Positions 31,743 through 42,544 of a stretch of 64,000 nt of DNA are shown piece after piece. The notes below the pieces were generated by a model. That model ran no database searches. It saw only the letters and a program-made list of their open reading frames with translations, and was not told the DNA's origin. The position numbers and the translations under genes are program-made. This DNA comes from Eurosta solidaginis (lineage: Eukaryota > Arthropoda > Insecta > Diptera > Tephritidae). The DNA is taken from positions 300,440,998 to 300,504,997 of the forward strand of contig NC_090319.1 in NCBI RefSeq assembly GCF_040869045.1, read 5' to 3'. Every line of letters begins with the position of its first letter. Positions within the stretch are counted from its first letter, which is position 1.

Positions 31743-31826
31743 TCAATTCAATTCAAATTTTATATATTCCATGCTATTCTTGATAATTTCTATTGCTAAA
31801 ATTTTATCGAGATCACTTTTCAACGT
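31743..31826 (-). CDS. Possible alternative terminal exon of Mical (short isoform)
   Basis: Fifty-three bases past the donor of exon 5 there is an acceptor (ACATTTTCAG) with a good upstream TTAAT-type branch-point candidate, a normal minimal intron length for flies. Splicing there is in phase 0 and adds 27 residues (starting TLKSDLDKIL) before TGA at 31743-31745. A minus-strand AATAAA lies at 31625-31630, about 115 bases beyond. If used, it would give a Mical protein with monooxygenase, CH and basic segment but no LIM domain. Against it: the added peptide resembles nothing I know, and an A/T-rich intron can offer such an ORF by chance. Confidence 0.3.
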   Translation of the reverse strand, partial: TLKSDLDKILAIEIIKNSMEYIKFELN

Positions 31827-31879
31827 CTGAAAATGTAATTAAAAATAGTTTCCTTAATTACGGCAATTGTGGTACTCAC

Positions 31880-31941
31880 AATATTTGCAGCTTTCTCGGC
31901 GCTTCTGCGCTTTTTGGCACGTCTTGGTGTATCTGTTTGGC
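31880..31941 (-). CDS. Mical: Mical exon 5 (micro-exon with basic, NLS-like stretch)
   Basis: This is a 62-bp exon coding GQTDTPRRAKKRRSAEKAANI. The acceptor is ATGCAG and the donor GTGAGT, and it enters in phase 1 and leaves in phase 0, matching exons 4 and 6. The PRRAKKRR cluster resembles the basic nuclear-localisation segment found at the same place, between CH and LIM domains, in vertebrate MICAL-2 and -3; a nuclear role here is inference. The intron to the next recognised exon is 9.9 kb and holds the largest LINE in the window. A possible alternative terminal exon starts only 53 bp downstream. Confidence 0.88.
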
Positions 31942-32428
31942 CTGCATTGAAATTAAGAAAGTAAATTAATAAAGTTATTGTTGTAGTAATGTTAAGATAA
32001 GAGTAGAAAGTCTCCAAAGACGTTAAATTAAAAAAAAAATTCGTAGTATCAAGTACTCGTGAAGTTTGATATGTAAACGTCTAGAGAACCAATGTTCACT
32101 CATCATTTTATTGGATTCAGTTTCAGTTTCATTGAATTTTTGATCGACTCAGCGCTGTTTTCTTATGTGAACTTCAAAATTTGACTGCCGTAAAATCCAC
32201 CTCCCTGAGAAATACGTGAGAGCATCAAAACGCGTAGGTGGGATTAAGGAATATTAAAAATATTTTCGTCGGAGAGATAAACCTTTACTTTTGAAAACGG
32301 ATCTAAGATTTTAGCTTGGCAGTCGTCTGAGAAATCGATTCTCTTTGATTTTGGTTTTAAATTTGCAGTATCAAATTCATTTCGGGTTTTTATTGTAGTT
32401 TCAGGTTCGGCTTTGCTTTCGGACCTGT

Positions 32429-32805
32429 TGTTGTTGTTGTTGTTGTAGCGGTAAGGACACTACCCGAAGGCCTTGGGGAGTGTTATCGAGTTGATGGTCC
32501 TTTGCCGGATGCAGATCCGTTATGTTCCGGTACCAAGCCCGACCATCTCGGGAACGATTTGTTATGCCCACATGCGACCTTCTAGGCCATGCCGCCCTCC
32601 CACCCCCTAGAACCATGAGGAGCTCGGGTCGCCAGAGCCTCGGCTGCTAATGAAACAGGATTCGCCATGGATAGGTGAGGTTGACAATTGGGTTTGGAGA
32701 AGCTATGTATTGCGCTGACAACCTGAAAGGGCTGCTCTACACAAACCCCTTGAATCCGACAGGCATACCTACCGCGGGTATATTCTAACCCCCTAACCCG
32801 CTGTG
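32429..32805 (-). mobile_element. 5'-truncated LINE 3' UTR (Jockey-type family), copy 1
   Basis: On the minus strand it shows GGCAAAGGACCATCAACTCG then GATAACACTCCCC and ends CGCTACAACAACAACAACAA, matching the 3' UTR and tail of the LINE at 24583-28860. Confidence 0.75.
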
Positions 32806-33304
32806 GTGGTTTCGGACCACGTTTCCATTTCTCCTCCAATTTCGAGTATGGCTTATTTTCTCCTATCGATGCTGGTTACGGTTCTGTCTTGGCTTTGAGC
32901 CGGGGTCGGTTTCGATTCCACTTGTGGCTGGGTCTTGTTTCAATTTCGGTTTATATCTTATTTTCCTTTGATCCGACAACGATCTCGGGTTTAATCCAGC
33001 ATGGGTTCGGTCTTGTTTCAATTCCAGTTTTGATCCGTTTTCGATGCAACACTTGGTTTTGGTCCTGCTCCGGTGCCGGTTCCGGTCCAGGTGCGCTCTT
33101 GTTTCGGTCTTGGTTTTAATTTAGGTTCAACTCCGGTTTCTCTTCCGGCTTGGGTACCGTTATAGCTTTGGCTTCATTTCGATTCCATTTTCGAGCTGAA
33201 CGCGGAGCCTGATTTTTGTCCTTATTCCGGTTGCAGTTTCGGATCTGGATTCAGTTATTAATGCGTTTCAAATTCGTTTTTTATTCCAAATATAATTTCT
33301 TTGC

Positions 33305-33667
33305 AGTTGTTTTTGTTGTAGCGATGAAAACTCTCTCCAAATGCTTTGGAGGTGTTATCGGTTTTGATGGTCTTTGCGCCATATATGTAGATCCGGCATG
33401 TTCCGCTAACAAGCACTATTAAGGTATAAGCGCGACCATCACGGGAACAATTTAATATGACCACATTGAACCCTCTGGATCATCTCGCTCCCACCCCCTA
33501 GTTAAATGATGAACTTGGGTTCGACAGCGGTTCCGTTGCTAAAGGAACAGGATTCGCGACGGGTAGTTGAGGTTGACGATTGGGTTGTAGAAGCTTTAAA
33601 TTGCGCTTGCAGTCGGCTCTTACGACAGGCATACGTGCCGCGGGCAATTCTAAGCCCCTAACCTGCT
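33305..33667 (-). mobile_element. 5'-truncated LINE 3' UTR (Jockey-type family), copy 2
   Basis: Same 3' UTR family in the same orientation, with CATCGCTACAACAAAAAC at its tail end (about 33307-33330) and CAATCGTCAACCTCAACTAC inside. Confidence 0.7.
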
Positions 33668-33851
33668 GGCGGTATTTTTTGCCCTATGTCTGGGTTTCGT
33701 TTTCAGTATGGGTTGCGTTTTAAGTTTGGGTTCCGACTTCAGACTCTATTTTCGATCTTGGCTCTCCTTTCCTTTTTTCTACTCTTTACTTTCCTTCCAT
33801 TTCCCATTCTATTTTCTTCTTTTTTTTCCTTTTCCTTCCCTTGCGTTTGTG

Positions 33852-34200
33852 GATGTTGTTGTTATAGCGATAAAGAAACCTCCCGAAAGTTTTGGAGAGA
33901 GTTGTCGATATTGGTGGTCCTTTGGCGGATACAGATCTGGTACCTTCCGGCAACAACCACCATTTAGATATTAGCCCGCTCATCTCCGGAACGATTTAAT
34001 GTGAACACATTGAACATTGTACGCCTTTCCCCTCCCCTCACCCGCTAGTCCATAAGGAATTTGGGGTCGTCAGAGCCTCGTCTGCTAACTAAATATGTGT
34101 ATGATACATTCATGTTTGTAACAGGATTCCCCTTGGGCGTGAGCTTGAGAATTAGGTTGGTACTGTGAAGCTGTAAAGCTTTGTATTGCACTCATCAACC
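33852..34200 (-). mobile_element. 5'-truncated LINE 3' UTR (Jockey-type family), copy 3
   Basis: The third copy of the same 3' UTR in minus orientation, with TATCGCTATAACAACAAC at its tail end and a small insertion with a TATGTGTATGATACA-like segment near 34090. Confidence 0.65.
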
Positions 34201-34373
34201 TCTCGAATCCCTTCCTTACATTTTCTTTCTTCTTCTTTACTATTTCTCTCTTTCTTTTCACTACTTTTCCTTTAGTTCCCTTTTGTTTATTGCCTAATTA
34301 CCTAATACCTTGAGCAAATATGTTTACACACCAAAAACACTAGCTTAAATCAACTACATATGTATGTTCGTAC

Positions 34374-34849
34374 CTTGTTGCTGTGCGTTGCCTCCCGCAG
34401 CCGGACTACCAGTTTGCGGCTCATGCCTGCGTATGCGCTTCACACGTTCTTCTTCCATTACCGAACGACGATGTACCACTTGTGGCACATCGACCATATC
34501 TTCAATGGGGCTTTTAGCTTTCGTATATTTTGGTTTGGTGGAGAGTTGTAACAATTTAGAAAAGTCTGGTTGTGCGTGTGCATTATTAAGACGATATTTT
34601 TCGCGCAATTCTGTGATATCCATTTTTGGATGTTTCAAATGTGGCACTTCACCACGGAATACTTCTCGTACTTGACTTAAATAGTGCAGCCAGTGACGTG
34701 GGTCCAACTTTTCTAAATCCAAAGATTTTGCACCAGTCATAATGCGTGGCAATTGATATTCGCTTTCTAATATACGGAAGGCAACTTCGTTACGTTCTGC
34801 GGGTGTTAAGTCACGTGTGGATGTATAATCGATTAAATCTGGCCGAAAA
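34374..34849 (-). CDS. Mical: Mical exon 4 (C-terminal half of CH domain and linker)
   Basis: After acceptor AATAG the exon reads FRPDLIDYTSTRDL, the conserved second half of a type-2 CH domain, then LPRIMTGAKSLDLEKLDP and HWLHYLSQVREVFRGE. The last third is a charged linker (EERVKRIRRHEPQTG) ending in Q repeats. The donor GTACGA follows CAACAAG, leaving one base (G) for the next exon. The exon keeps the expected phase with both neighbours. The next exon lies 2.4 kb away, across an intron filled with G/T-rich repeat DNA and LINE tails. Confidence 0.93.
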
Positions 34850-34922
34850 CTATTAAACAAATAATTGGCAAATAGTTTAGAGAAAATTACAAATATGTAT
34901 TAATTTATATGTATTTGCATAC

Positions 34923-35336
34923 CGGCTAATTAAGGCGCAGAGTGATTTTCCATTTTTGATGATATCGGCAGGCTCTTGTACATCGTTGACAAAATCGTGC
35001 ATGTGCAACTGAGTGCGCACCCAATGTAGTAAAGCTTCAGGCACAATATCTAAAAAGAGATTTTTTTCTATATTGTTACGATTTTCCATCATCTTTTGCC
35101 AAAACGTACCTGTACTACGGCGAGGCTTACGCAACAATGCGGGGGTTTCAGCTGACGCTGTGATAATTTCGGCAATTGGTTGCTCAAACACTTTTGGATC
35201 ATCCGAGTCGATAAGAGTTCTCACCTGAAACGGATTCACAGCAGTGCGATTTAAATTTGGATAACGTGATGCTGGATCAACCGTATAGGATCCCGTGTCA
35301 CGTTGTAGATTTTCCGGTGTTGTTTGTCCGAGCAGT
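34923..35336 (-). CDS. Mical: Mical exon 3 (end of monooxygenase, linker, start of CH domain)
   Basis: The acceptor TTTCAG completes the Arg codon left by the previous exon, followed by LLGQTTPENL and ASRYPNLN, the conserved link between the monooxygenase and calponin-homology domains of MICAL proteins. The CH domain begins around LLHWVRTQLHM and reaches GKSLCALISR. The donor GTATGC splits an Arg codon (CG|T), which the next exon completes. The 75-bp intron upstream and the 73-bp intron downstream are typical short fly introns. In the family this CH domain does not bind actin strongly by itself but tunes the monooxygenase. No frame problem is seen in this exon. Confidence 0.94.
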
Positions 35337-35411
35337 CTGAAAGAGTTAAATAAAGACATATTATTTCATTTATTTCGATATTGGTTTTTGTTTCTTTAAC
35401 TTTCAGCTCAC

Positions 35412-35817
35412 CTATAGATACTCTCACGTTGTGCCACTACAGCCATAATACTATTACGTGTATTTGACCACAATTTTGTCGCATATGCCGCATCCATACT
35501 GGAAAGAAATCCACGCGCACACCCTGATCCGGTTGGCCAGAAAGGCTCTAGCAAGCTATCACCCACCAGGCATTGCAACAAACGAAATCCGTTGCGCACA
35601 ATCACACGACATGAAGTTTCTGAAGCAAACATGGAGGTAAAATCGAACATTGCCACATCGGGTTTACCATAATGATTGACAGCAAATTCGAGATTTGGCA
35701 TTTGATATTTGGTGGAGAATTCGGCTGCTTCGCGCGCATAGTCGAGCAGCTTGTCGGCACTAACGTTAGCTCACTAACGTTAGCTGGAGCAAGCAATTCC
35801 GCGGGATCAGAGAAGTC
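35412..35817 (-). CDS. Mical: Mical exon 2 (second half of monooxygenase domain), frameshifted by a 14-bp tandem duplication
   Basis: This exon continues the flavin monooxygenase domain. Acceptor TAG and donor GTGAGC bound it, and it ends within an Arg codon. It opens in phase 0 with [15 protein letters not shown]. At that point a perfect 14-bp direct duplication (35758-35785) moves translation out of frame, and a stop is met at about 35602. Downstream, in the other frame, the exon reads as unmistakable Mical: [19 protein letters not shown], then [17 protein letters not shown], which holds the GD motif that contacts FAD ribose. Counting one 14-bp unit makes all eleven exons sum to a multiple of three, which argues that the duplication is the single defect. 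Either the allele is null, with truncation near residue 400, or this is an assembly or sequencing error. Confidence 0.93.
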
Positions 35818-37429
35818 CTAAAAAGAGACGAAAGAAATATTGAAATCATTGAAGAGCTTTTAATTTTAATCAACTCAAATCGGAAATCATTGGGGAATAA
35901 TACATTGCGTGCAAGGTAAATTTGTTCATAATGAAAGCCATGTTGAACTGACCCATGAGGACCTCACATAGCCTAAATGAGTCTATAATGTTGGTGCGAG
36001 AGCATAGCCGTATTTCATGTCGTCAGAGTATAGGACCCTGTGATGTAGACGCTTGTATCTGTGGTTATGCTATATAGGAGGGAGGCGAGAGGTCGGTGAC
36101 CAAGCAATGCCATTCCTTTACTCCAGGGTTTTAGAGGAGGGGTATGTTAAAATAAGGCACTCAAAAAGAGGTAGAGAAAGGATCGCAAGCCTTGGAATGC
36201 AAAACATCTTCAGGCGAAGAGTTCGATCTTGAAAAGAGAAACGTAGGGTTAGAGAGGAGTCAAAAAGGGAGCATCAGCTGCAGTGTGGAGAAGAGTAGGC
36301 TACGTAGATGGGTAGAGAGCCATATACAAATACCGGACAATGTTAGAATTGTCTGTTGCCTGGGAGCTCTAGGCACCGAAAGCAGGTTCAATTCTGTTTT
36401 CAGACAGGAATTTAGCTGCGAGACGGCAACAAGTATTGACGTTGAAGAAACATCGTACCAGTTGAGAGCACAAACGTGCTTTTATCAGGCAGCAAAACAT
36501 GCACCTCTACAGCTGCAAGTCAGTGAGAAGATAGAGTTCACAATGCCGAAGAACATGTGCCACGAAAGCTGCATGGCAGCACGAGGTAGGAGAGGGCCTA
36601 ATTAAATCGTTTACAAGTAAAAGGGATTTAGACAAGACGCCGGCATACTCGGAGACTTCGGTGTTCCCAGATAGGATAATCGACGTAGCGAAACTGTCCC
36701 TGACTGTGGCTTTCATTGCCCGAAGCAATTCCTAAACATAGCGTCACCATGAAGTAAGACACAAACGCACGGTTGGAGATGTGAAAAGAGCGCCGACGCA
36801 GGATTGGAAGGTATTTTGCCCTCTCCAACAAAGGAGAAGGAGCAAAATAATCAATCAGGCACTCACAGAAAGGAAAATCGCCTGGTGCAAAGGAATTATT
36901 TAGCTGCGCCGCAGGAAGAGAAAACATAAGGACAACAATAGCAACATATTGGAAATAGAGAAGGTGGAAAAGAGCCTCGAGACTCTGCCATTCGCGAGAC
37001 AACGGTAGGGGTCTTTCATGGGGATAAATTGCTCATAGAATAGCGGATCAACGGCAAGGGTGTTGGGGACAAAGTGCTCAAGGATTACCGGGTCAACGGC
37101 AGAGGTGTTGCATAGGGGCAAATAGCTCAAGGAACAGCTTAGATCAGAGCGAACTCGCCCTTTCTCTTGAAGAGGGTTCCTTGGAAGCGGCGTTGATCTA
37201 GAAACCATGGCTTCTTGCATAGGGAGCACAGAGTTTTAGTTCATATGTGGGTCTTTCAGTTTGGTCGTCAAAGAAGTTCTTTACGTAACGTTTACACGCC
37301 GTTTATGTGAGGTCCTCACTGCTGGTATGTTCAATCTAAAATAACCCAACTTAAAAATGTTAAAAAAAAAGTTTAAAAAAGCGAAAGGACAGTTGATCGT
37401 CAGTTTAAAATTTTTATTATTAAAACCAC
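35818..37429. other. Start of Mical intron 1: LINE tails and unassigned DNA
   Basis: The motif ATGAGGACCTCACATAG at 35952-35975 (minus) and TATGTGAGGTCCTCACTG at 37304-37325 (plus) are two LINE 3' ends of the family at 23210-23752, pointing outwards. Between them lies G/A-rich DNA with a 137-codon plus-strand ORF (36192-36605) that I cannot relate to any family. No host exon is seen. Confidence 0.45.
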
Positions 37430-37762
37430 GAGTTTGATTATACCATTCCAATCAATGTTCGAAAAGCCAAATTAATAATGATTATTTTTAATTATTTCAA
37501 TTAATTGTTTTTTAGTTATTTCATACCAATCAATCTTTGATAGTCTCATTGATCATGATTATTTTTCATTTTTTAAATTTCATTGCAATCACTGTTTGAG
37601 TATTCCAATTAATTATGATTATTTTCAATTTTTCTCCTTAATTCATTATCAATTATTTTAATGTTTGAGTAGGCCAATTAATCTAGACTAGTTTTTTTAT
37701 TGAATTCATTAATCCAAATCATTGCTTAATTATTCCATTAGTCTAGATTTTTTTTAATAATT

Positions 37763-37947
37763 TGGGAAAAATTTAAGCAACGTGACATCAGGACGGACAA
37801 GGCGACAGCTGTTTCGATTATACCTTGTAAATCTCTTCAAAGCCTTTTCTCTCGGGAGTGGGAGTCGAACCCGCGCTCCTACGATAGTTGAAGTGGTTAT
37901 AAACGCATTCAGCTACGTCATGCCTTAGTTGGTTGTAAAGTTTTTCC
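37763..37947 (-). mobile_element. tRNA-derived SINE (family C), copy 1
   Basis: On the minus strand the head reads GGCATGACGTAGCTGAATGC (box A) and CGGGTTCGACTCCCACTCCC (box B), then a body with CTTCAAAGCC... and ACAAGGTATAATCG, ending AAATTTTTCCC. Only a few bases differ from the copy 440 bp away. Confidence 0.75.
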
Positions 37948-38202
37948 CAATTGCCTTCTTACGTATATATTATCCTTCACACATCACATAATTCGTATGT
38001 AGTTATGTGTTAAAGCTATGCATGTTTGTAAGGCGGGTTTCAGAGAAACTTTGTATTTTGTTGTTGTTTTTGTTCTATTTATAGAACTACAACGAATTAA
38101 CCAAATGTTGTCACTTATATAAGTTTGCCGGGGATTGCCCGTATCGCTTTAAATGTATGAAAACATTTATTTCAAGCAATTTTTAATTTTATAATTTATT
38201 TA

Positions 38203-38383
38203 ATAATTTGGGAAAAATTTAAGCAACGTGACATCAGGACGGACAAGGCGACAGCTGTTTCGATTATGCCTTGTAAATCTCTTCAAAGCCTTTTCTCCCG
38301 GGAGTGGGAGTCGAACCCGCACTCCTACGATAGTTGAAATGGTTATAAACGCATTCAGCTACGTCATGCCTTAGTTGGTTTTT
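38203..38383 (-). mobile_element. tRNA-derived SINE (family C), copy 2
   Basis: Nearly identical to 37763-37947, same orientation, starting next to an identical TTTAATAATTTGGGAAAAAT flank. The near identity and shared flank suggest a recent duplication or two very young insertions. Confidence 0.75.
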
Positions 38384-39396
38384 TTTATTTTTTTTATATA
38401 ATTCTCTTTTAATTATTTCATTCCAATCAATGTTCGAAAAGCCCAATTAATCAGGATTACTTAATTCGTTTTCAATTATTTGATTCCAATCAATGTTTGA
38501 ATATTCCAATTAATTTTGTTTTAATTTTTTAGTTAGTTTATCTTAAATTATTTTTTTCAATCAATGTTTAAATTGTCAATTAATTAAATTTATTTTTGAA
38601 TTTTTTACTTAATCCATTGTCAATTACTTCATTTCATTAAAATTTTGAATATTTCACTTAAACATCATTTGTTTTTTTTACGTAACTTATGTATTTTCAA
38701 TTACTTCATTCAAATCAATGTTTCAATACTTAGTCCAATTTATCAGGATTGTTATTATTTTTGTTTAATTCTAATCAATGTTTGGAAATAGTATTAATAA
38801 TGATCGTTATTTGTGATATTTTTACACAGTAAATTTTCAGTTATTTCATTCCAATCAATGATTGAATATTCCAATTAATCAGGACTATTTTTTGATTTGT
38901 TTACTTAATACACTTTTAATTGTTTCATTTCAATCAATGTCTGAGTCTTCCAATTAATAAAGATTATTTTTAATTTGATTACATAATTAATTTTCAATTA
39001 TTTCAATCAAATCAATGTTTGAATTGTCCAAATAATCACGATTTTTTGTTAATTAATTTCAACCATTGTTTGAATAGTCTCATTAGTCATGATTATTTAT
39101 TTTTTTACTTAATTAATTTCCAATTATTTCAGTACATTCAATGTTCCAACAATCTGATTAATCATGATTACTTTTGATTTCTTTACTGAATACATTTTTA
39201 ATTAAGATTCCAATTAATGTTTGAATAGTCTCATTCATCATAATAATTTGGTTTTTTTTAACTGAATTGATTTTAAATTACTGGGGTAACTTTAAAAAAT
39301 AATATAATCATAAAAATTTAAAACACGATACGTTACTTTTTTATTTAAATCATAAATTTGATTATTCATTCCAATCAAGAAAATTTCAACACTTAC

Positions 39397-40386
39397 CTGC
39401 AATATGACACCTTTATCGATGAGACTATGCTTCTTTGCAGTCATAACAAAATAGTGTGTCTCATCTTTATAGTAAACAATATTCTCCAAATCTATACCAG
39501 TCTTCTCATAAAGTTCCTTAAAGAATGACTGATTAAATATGAACGCTACGCCGCTAATCTCTTCCGCTTTAGCCTCCGCTTCGGTTTTCTTATTTATAAA
39601 ATTGGCTGTAATTGCAATCGCTAATTTGCCACGAAATTCTTTACGTTTGAAACCTTCCAACGTATTACGTTTACCATCGGCTCCGATTAAAACATCGAAT
39701 TCATAATATGAAACAACATGATCCGTTGGCGTTACAGCCGCACGCCATCCGAATCCATCACCACTTGGTTCAATAGCCCGTTCAAATGATACATTTTCAT
39801 GTATCTCCACTCCCAACAGCAGTGCCACCTTCATCAAAATAATTTGCAACTGTCTTATCGATATATGATCTATGGAACCCGCACAAAATTTGCCATAGAA
39901 TTTTTTTGCACCCAAATTACGTAAATCGGTTATCACGAACGGCCATAAATGTAATACATTGTTGCGCGTTATACGATCACGTTTCTCCAGCACAACAACT
40001 TTGGCACCCAACAATTGTGCTTCAATGGCTGTGCGCATGCCACATGGGCCTGCGCCAATGACTAGCACACGCGTACCATTGCACGCAGTTCCTTTCGCAT
40101 ATACACGATGTGCGGCTCGTGCATCGAATTTTTTCCATAGCGCCTGCGCTTTCCATGAACGAATTTTCGCTTTTAACATAGGATAGAATTCGTTTATTGG
40201 TGCTGGCCGTAAACCGAGTATATCGCACATATCACGATGCAAACCGAGAATTTGGCGCATTGTTGTTGCGACGCAGAAGAGATCGAAGAGTTCGGAGGCC
40301 GCAATGGCCTCCTGCTCTGTGAGATGCTGCTTTGTCGACTTTGGCTGCTGCTGCTGCATTGTGCGTTGCTGTGATGGACGACTCAT
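39397..40386 (-). CDS. Mical: Mical, first coding exon (FAD-binding Rossmann half of the monooxygenase domain)
   Basis: Start-codon exon of Mical, the flavin monooxygenase that oxidises actin methionines and disassembles F-actin downstream of plexin receptors. It has 330 codons. Residues 111-116 are the GAGPCG dinucleotide-binding motif, followed by a strand ending in VVLEKRD. Residues 235-240 (GADGKR) are the DG motif of this hydroxylase fold. A short Q-rich stretch lies near the N-terminus. The donor GTAAGT follows the last CAG in phase 0, and the next exon resumes in phase 0 with DFSDP, as the family requires. Just before the ATG the minus strand reads a pyrimidine run plus TTTCAG and one C, so an acceptor sits immediately upstream and a 5' non-coding exon must lie to the right. 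Identity is certain from the family motifs; the exon ends are read directly from splice signals. Confidence 0.95.
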
Positions 40387-41020
40387 GCTGAAAGAAGATG
40401 GGAAATGTATAAATAATATGATTAATATAAATTAATGATATTTTTATTAAATCATAATAAATAAAATACATATTTCAGACAATGTAGGGCATCTCCACAG
40501 GAAGAACTCTTTCTTATTTATTTAAGGAATTTTCTCCGGGAAATATTTGGTGATATGGCTTTTCCAAATAATACTTCGGATATCCTTCCCCAACTTAAAT
40601 GGCCCATAACAATTCCAGAAAGGTATAATACGTTTAGTTTAGTCCTTAGGCGGCACCTGAGCAGGTACCACGGATTGTTCTTTTTGTTTTTATTATACGG
40701 ACTTTTTTCGAAATATTCGATTTATTCTTCCAAATAATGCTTCGTATACTTTTTCCCCCAATCTAAGCTCAATCATTTCAAAAAGGTGTAATATGTTTAG
40801 TCCTTAGGCGGCGCCTGAGCAGGTACTCCGGAAAGTTTTTTTTGTTTTTATGTTACGGACTTTTTTTTGAAATATTCGTTATTATTTTCCAAACAATTCC
40901 TCGAATACTTTTTTCCCGAATCTAAGTTCAATCATTTCAAAAAGGTGTAATACGTTTAGACCTTAATTGGTGGCCGAGCATGTACTCAGTAAATATTCCT
41001 TGAACAAATATAAAATATCA
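40387..41020. repeat. Upstream tandem repeat of about 167 bp
   Basis: Three diverged units carry TTCCAAATAATACTTCGG or a variant (about 40562, 40729, 40897), followed by AATCATTTCAAAAAGGTGTA and GGCGGC.CCTGAGCAGGTAC. The 40387-40540 part holds the acceptor of the first coding exon and A/T-rich intron DNA. Confidence 0.6.
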
Positions 41021-42540
41021 AGTCATAGGAAACTATTTACAAAAAATCCCTGTTAGAGTAAAATTTTGTCAAAGAGCAGGAATGGTATAAAGTTCACTGA
41101 CACAAATATTAAGGGCAGGTAAATTACGCCTATACATAAACTCTAGATTCAATTCCATTTGTGGTAATGAGGTTGTGAGCGTCACTTGAGCTACTGGATT
41201 TTGTGAAGCAGGCCTATTTTCAGCCGTCTTCTTGATTTGTTCTTTCGTCCTTTAGTGGCGGCCGAGCAGGTAGCCTGAGAATAAACCTTCTAATAAAGAT
41301 AAGATATAGTCATACCAACATATCATCGAGGGAAACTACGAATATACAAGAATATACGACCATGGGAAATATTAACAAAAAATAATAATAAACCGTGTTC
41401 TACATAAGAAATACTTGAAAAATATAATCTTACAAAATAAAAAAATAAATAAAAATAGTAGGAATGGGAGAATTAAAAGTCACTGGTCAAATTTTACGGG
41501 GGCGGTTTATCTTCCTAATTGGAGAAGATGAACGGTTTAGAGACACGTGTTGTGACTTTAGAAACAATGAGCGTTAGACTCAAGTCGAATAGTGATAATG
41601 AGGTTTCGGGCGCTATCTACGCTATAGACTCCTACAACAAAGGCCGATCTAGACAAGTCAGCAGTCGTTTTGATTGTGTTAAGGCATTAAGGATTACCGA
41701 CGGAAATAAGTACAATACTGTCTTGGATACACGCCGTTGAAGCTATATTTTCAGACTTCTGGGTCGTATGGGGATAGCCTATATATACCGCAATACTTCA
41801 ACACGTTTATTATTTGTCTATGGTAACGGTTAAGCGACAGGCGTACGCTAGCAGCCTAATTTGCAAACTTAGATAAGCTGAGGCCGGCTGTGGGAACTTT
41901 GTAAGTAGGAAACGCTCTGAATGTCTTAACTTATATAATTTCTGATCAGGTTCACATTACAAATGAAATTAAGCTCATCTAGCAAGAAGGCAAATGCATA
42001 AATTTCGCACTCTGAAATGCGCTCAAAACAAGCGTAAGAGTGTTGCGTATTAGGACTCTTTTTTGTTTCTCTTATGACTCTGCCTGTTTGCTGGGTTTGT
42101 GTACTTTTTCTGTGGAATAAAAATAAACAAAACGAGGAATTCTAATAATAAAAAGATGCCTTTAAGCTGCGCTTTCTATCAAAATATGAGCTTTTGCATT
42201 AATTTACTTGTTAGGGCATTCAGCTAAATATTCACATTTACCTGTTGCCAGAGAACAACAACAAATAATAAATTTCCTTACGACAAATTGCGCACAAGGG
42301 GTTCATTTTGTGTGGGAGTTGTTGACTCTTGGACGATGACTCACCAATGCCGGCAGCAATTTCCAATTTCTATTTAAAAATTATGTTAATTGTGAAATTT
42401 TAAGGTTGTAAATACAGGAACACGTATACGTTTGGATTGCCTGTGCAGTGGTGGGTGATAAAAATGCAACATCAATGACCAATTGGGCGTTGTCTGCAGT
42501 TTAGGATTTAGTACTTGATTTTAAATAATTCCCATTTAAA
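41021..42540. other. DNA upstream of Mical coding exons, no gene recognised
   Basis: Mixed-composition DNA. A further diverged CCGAGCAGGTAGCC motif near 41263 belongs to the 167-bp repeat. No exon, promoter or RNA was recognised. The Mical 5' UTR exon and promoter are expected somewhere to the right but cannot be placed. Confidence 0.35.
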
Positions 42541-42544
42541 ATAT

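Larger units (their letters stand above)
32300..34300. repeat. G/T-rich degenerate hexamer DNA with three LINE tails
   Basis: Between and around the LINE tails the plus strand is a degenerate GGTTTC/TTCGGT-type repeat (for example 32840-33240 and 33670-33770), then pyrimidine-rich DNA to 34300. The stretches are unlike host coding sequence and fill most of Mical intron 4. Confidence 0.55.
37430..39290. repeat. A/T-rich degenerate tandem array
   Basis: Many diverged copies of a unit of roughly 70-80 bp with the core ATTTCATTCCAATCAATGTT, then TGAATATTCCAATTAATCA and GATTATTTTT. The array fills Mical intron 1 up to the exon 1 donor. Two SINE copies are inserted in it. Confidence 0.75.

Noticed and set aside
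36192..36605. A 137-codon plus-strand ORF in Mical intron 1
   Set aside because: No recognisable domain, no second copy, and surrounded by LINE tails. Its length is not exceptional in this purine-rich stretch.
37850..37920. tRNA-like sequence with A and B boxes, possibly a tRNA gene
   Set aside because: A nearly identical copy with the same non-tRNA body lies 440 bp away, and the cloverleaf is imperfect, so it is a SINE head.
37430..39290. A CRISPR-like or regulated repeat array
   Set aside because: Units are strongly diverged with no fixed spacers, in a eukaryotic intron. It is an old A/T-rich satellite.
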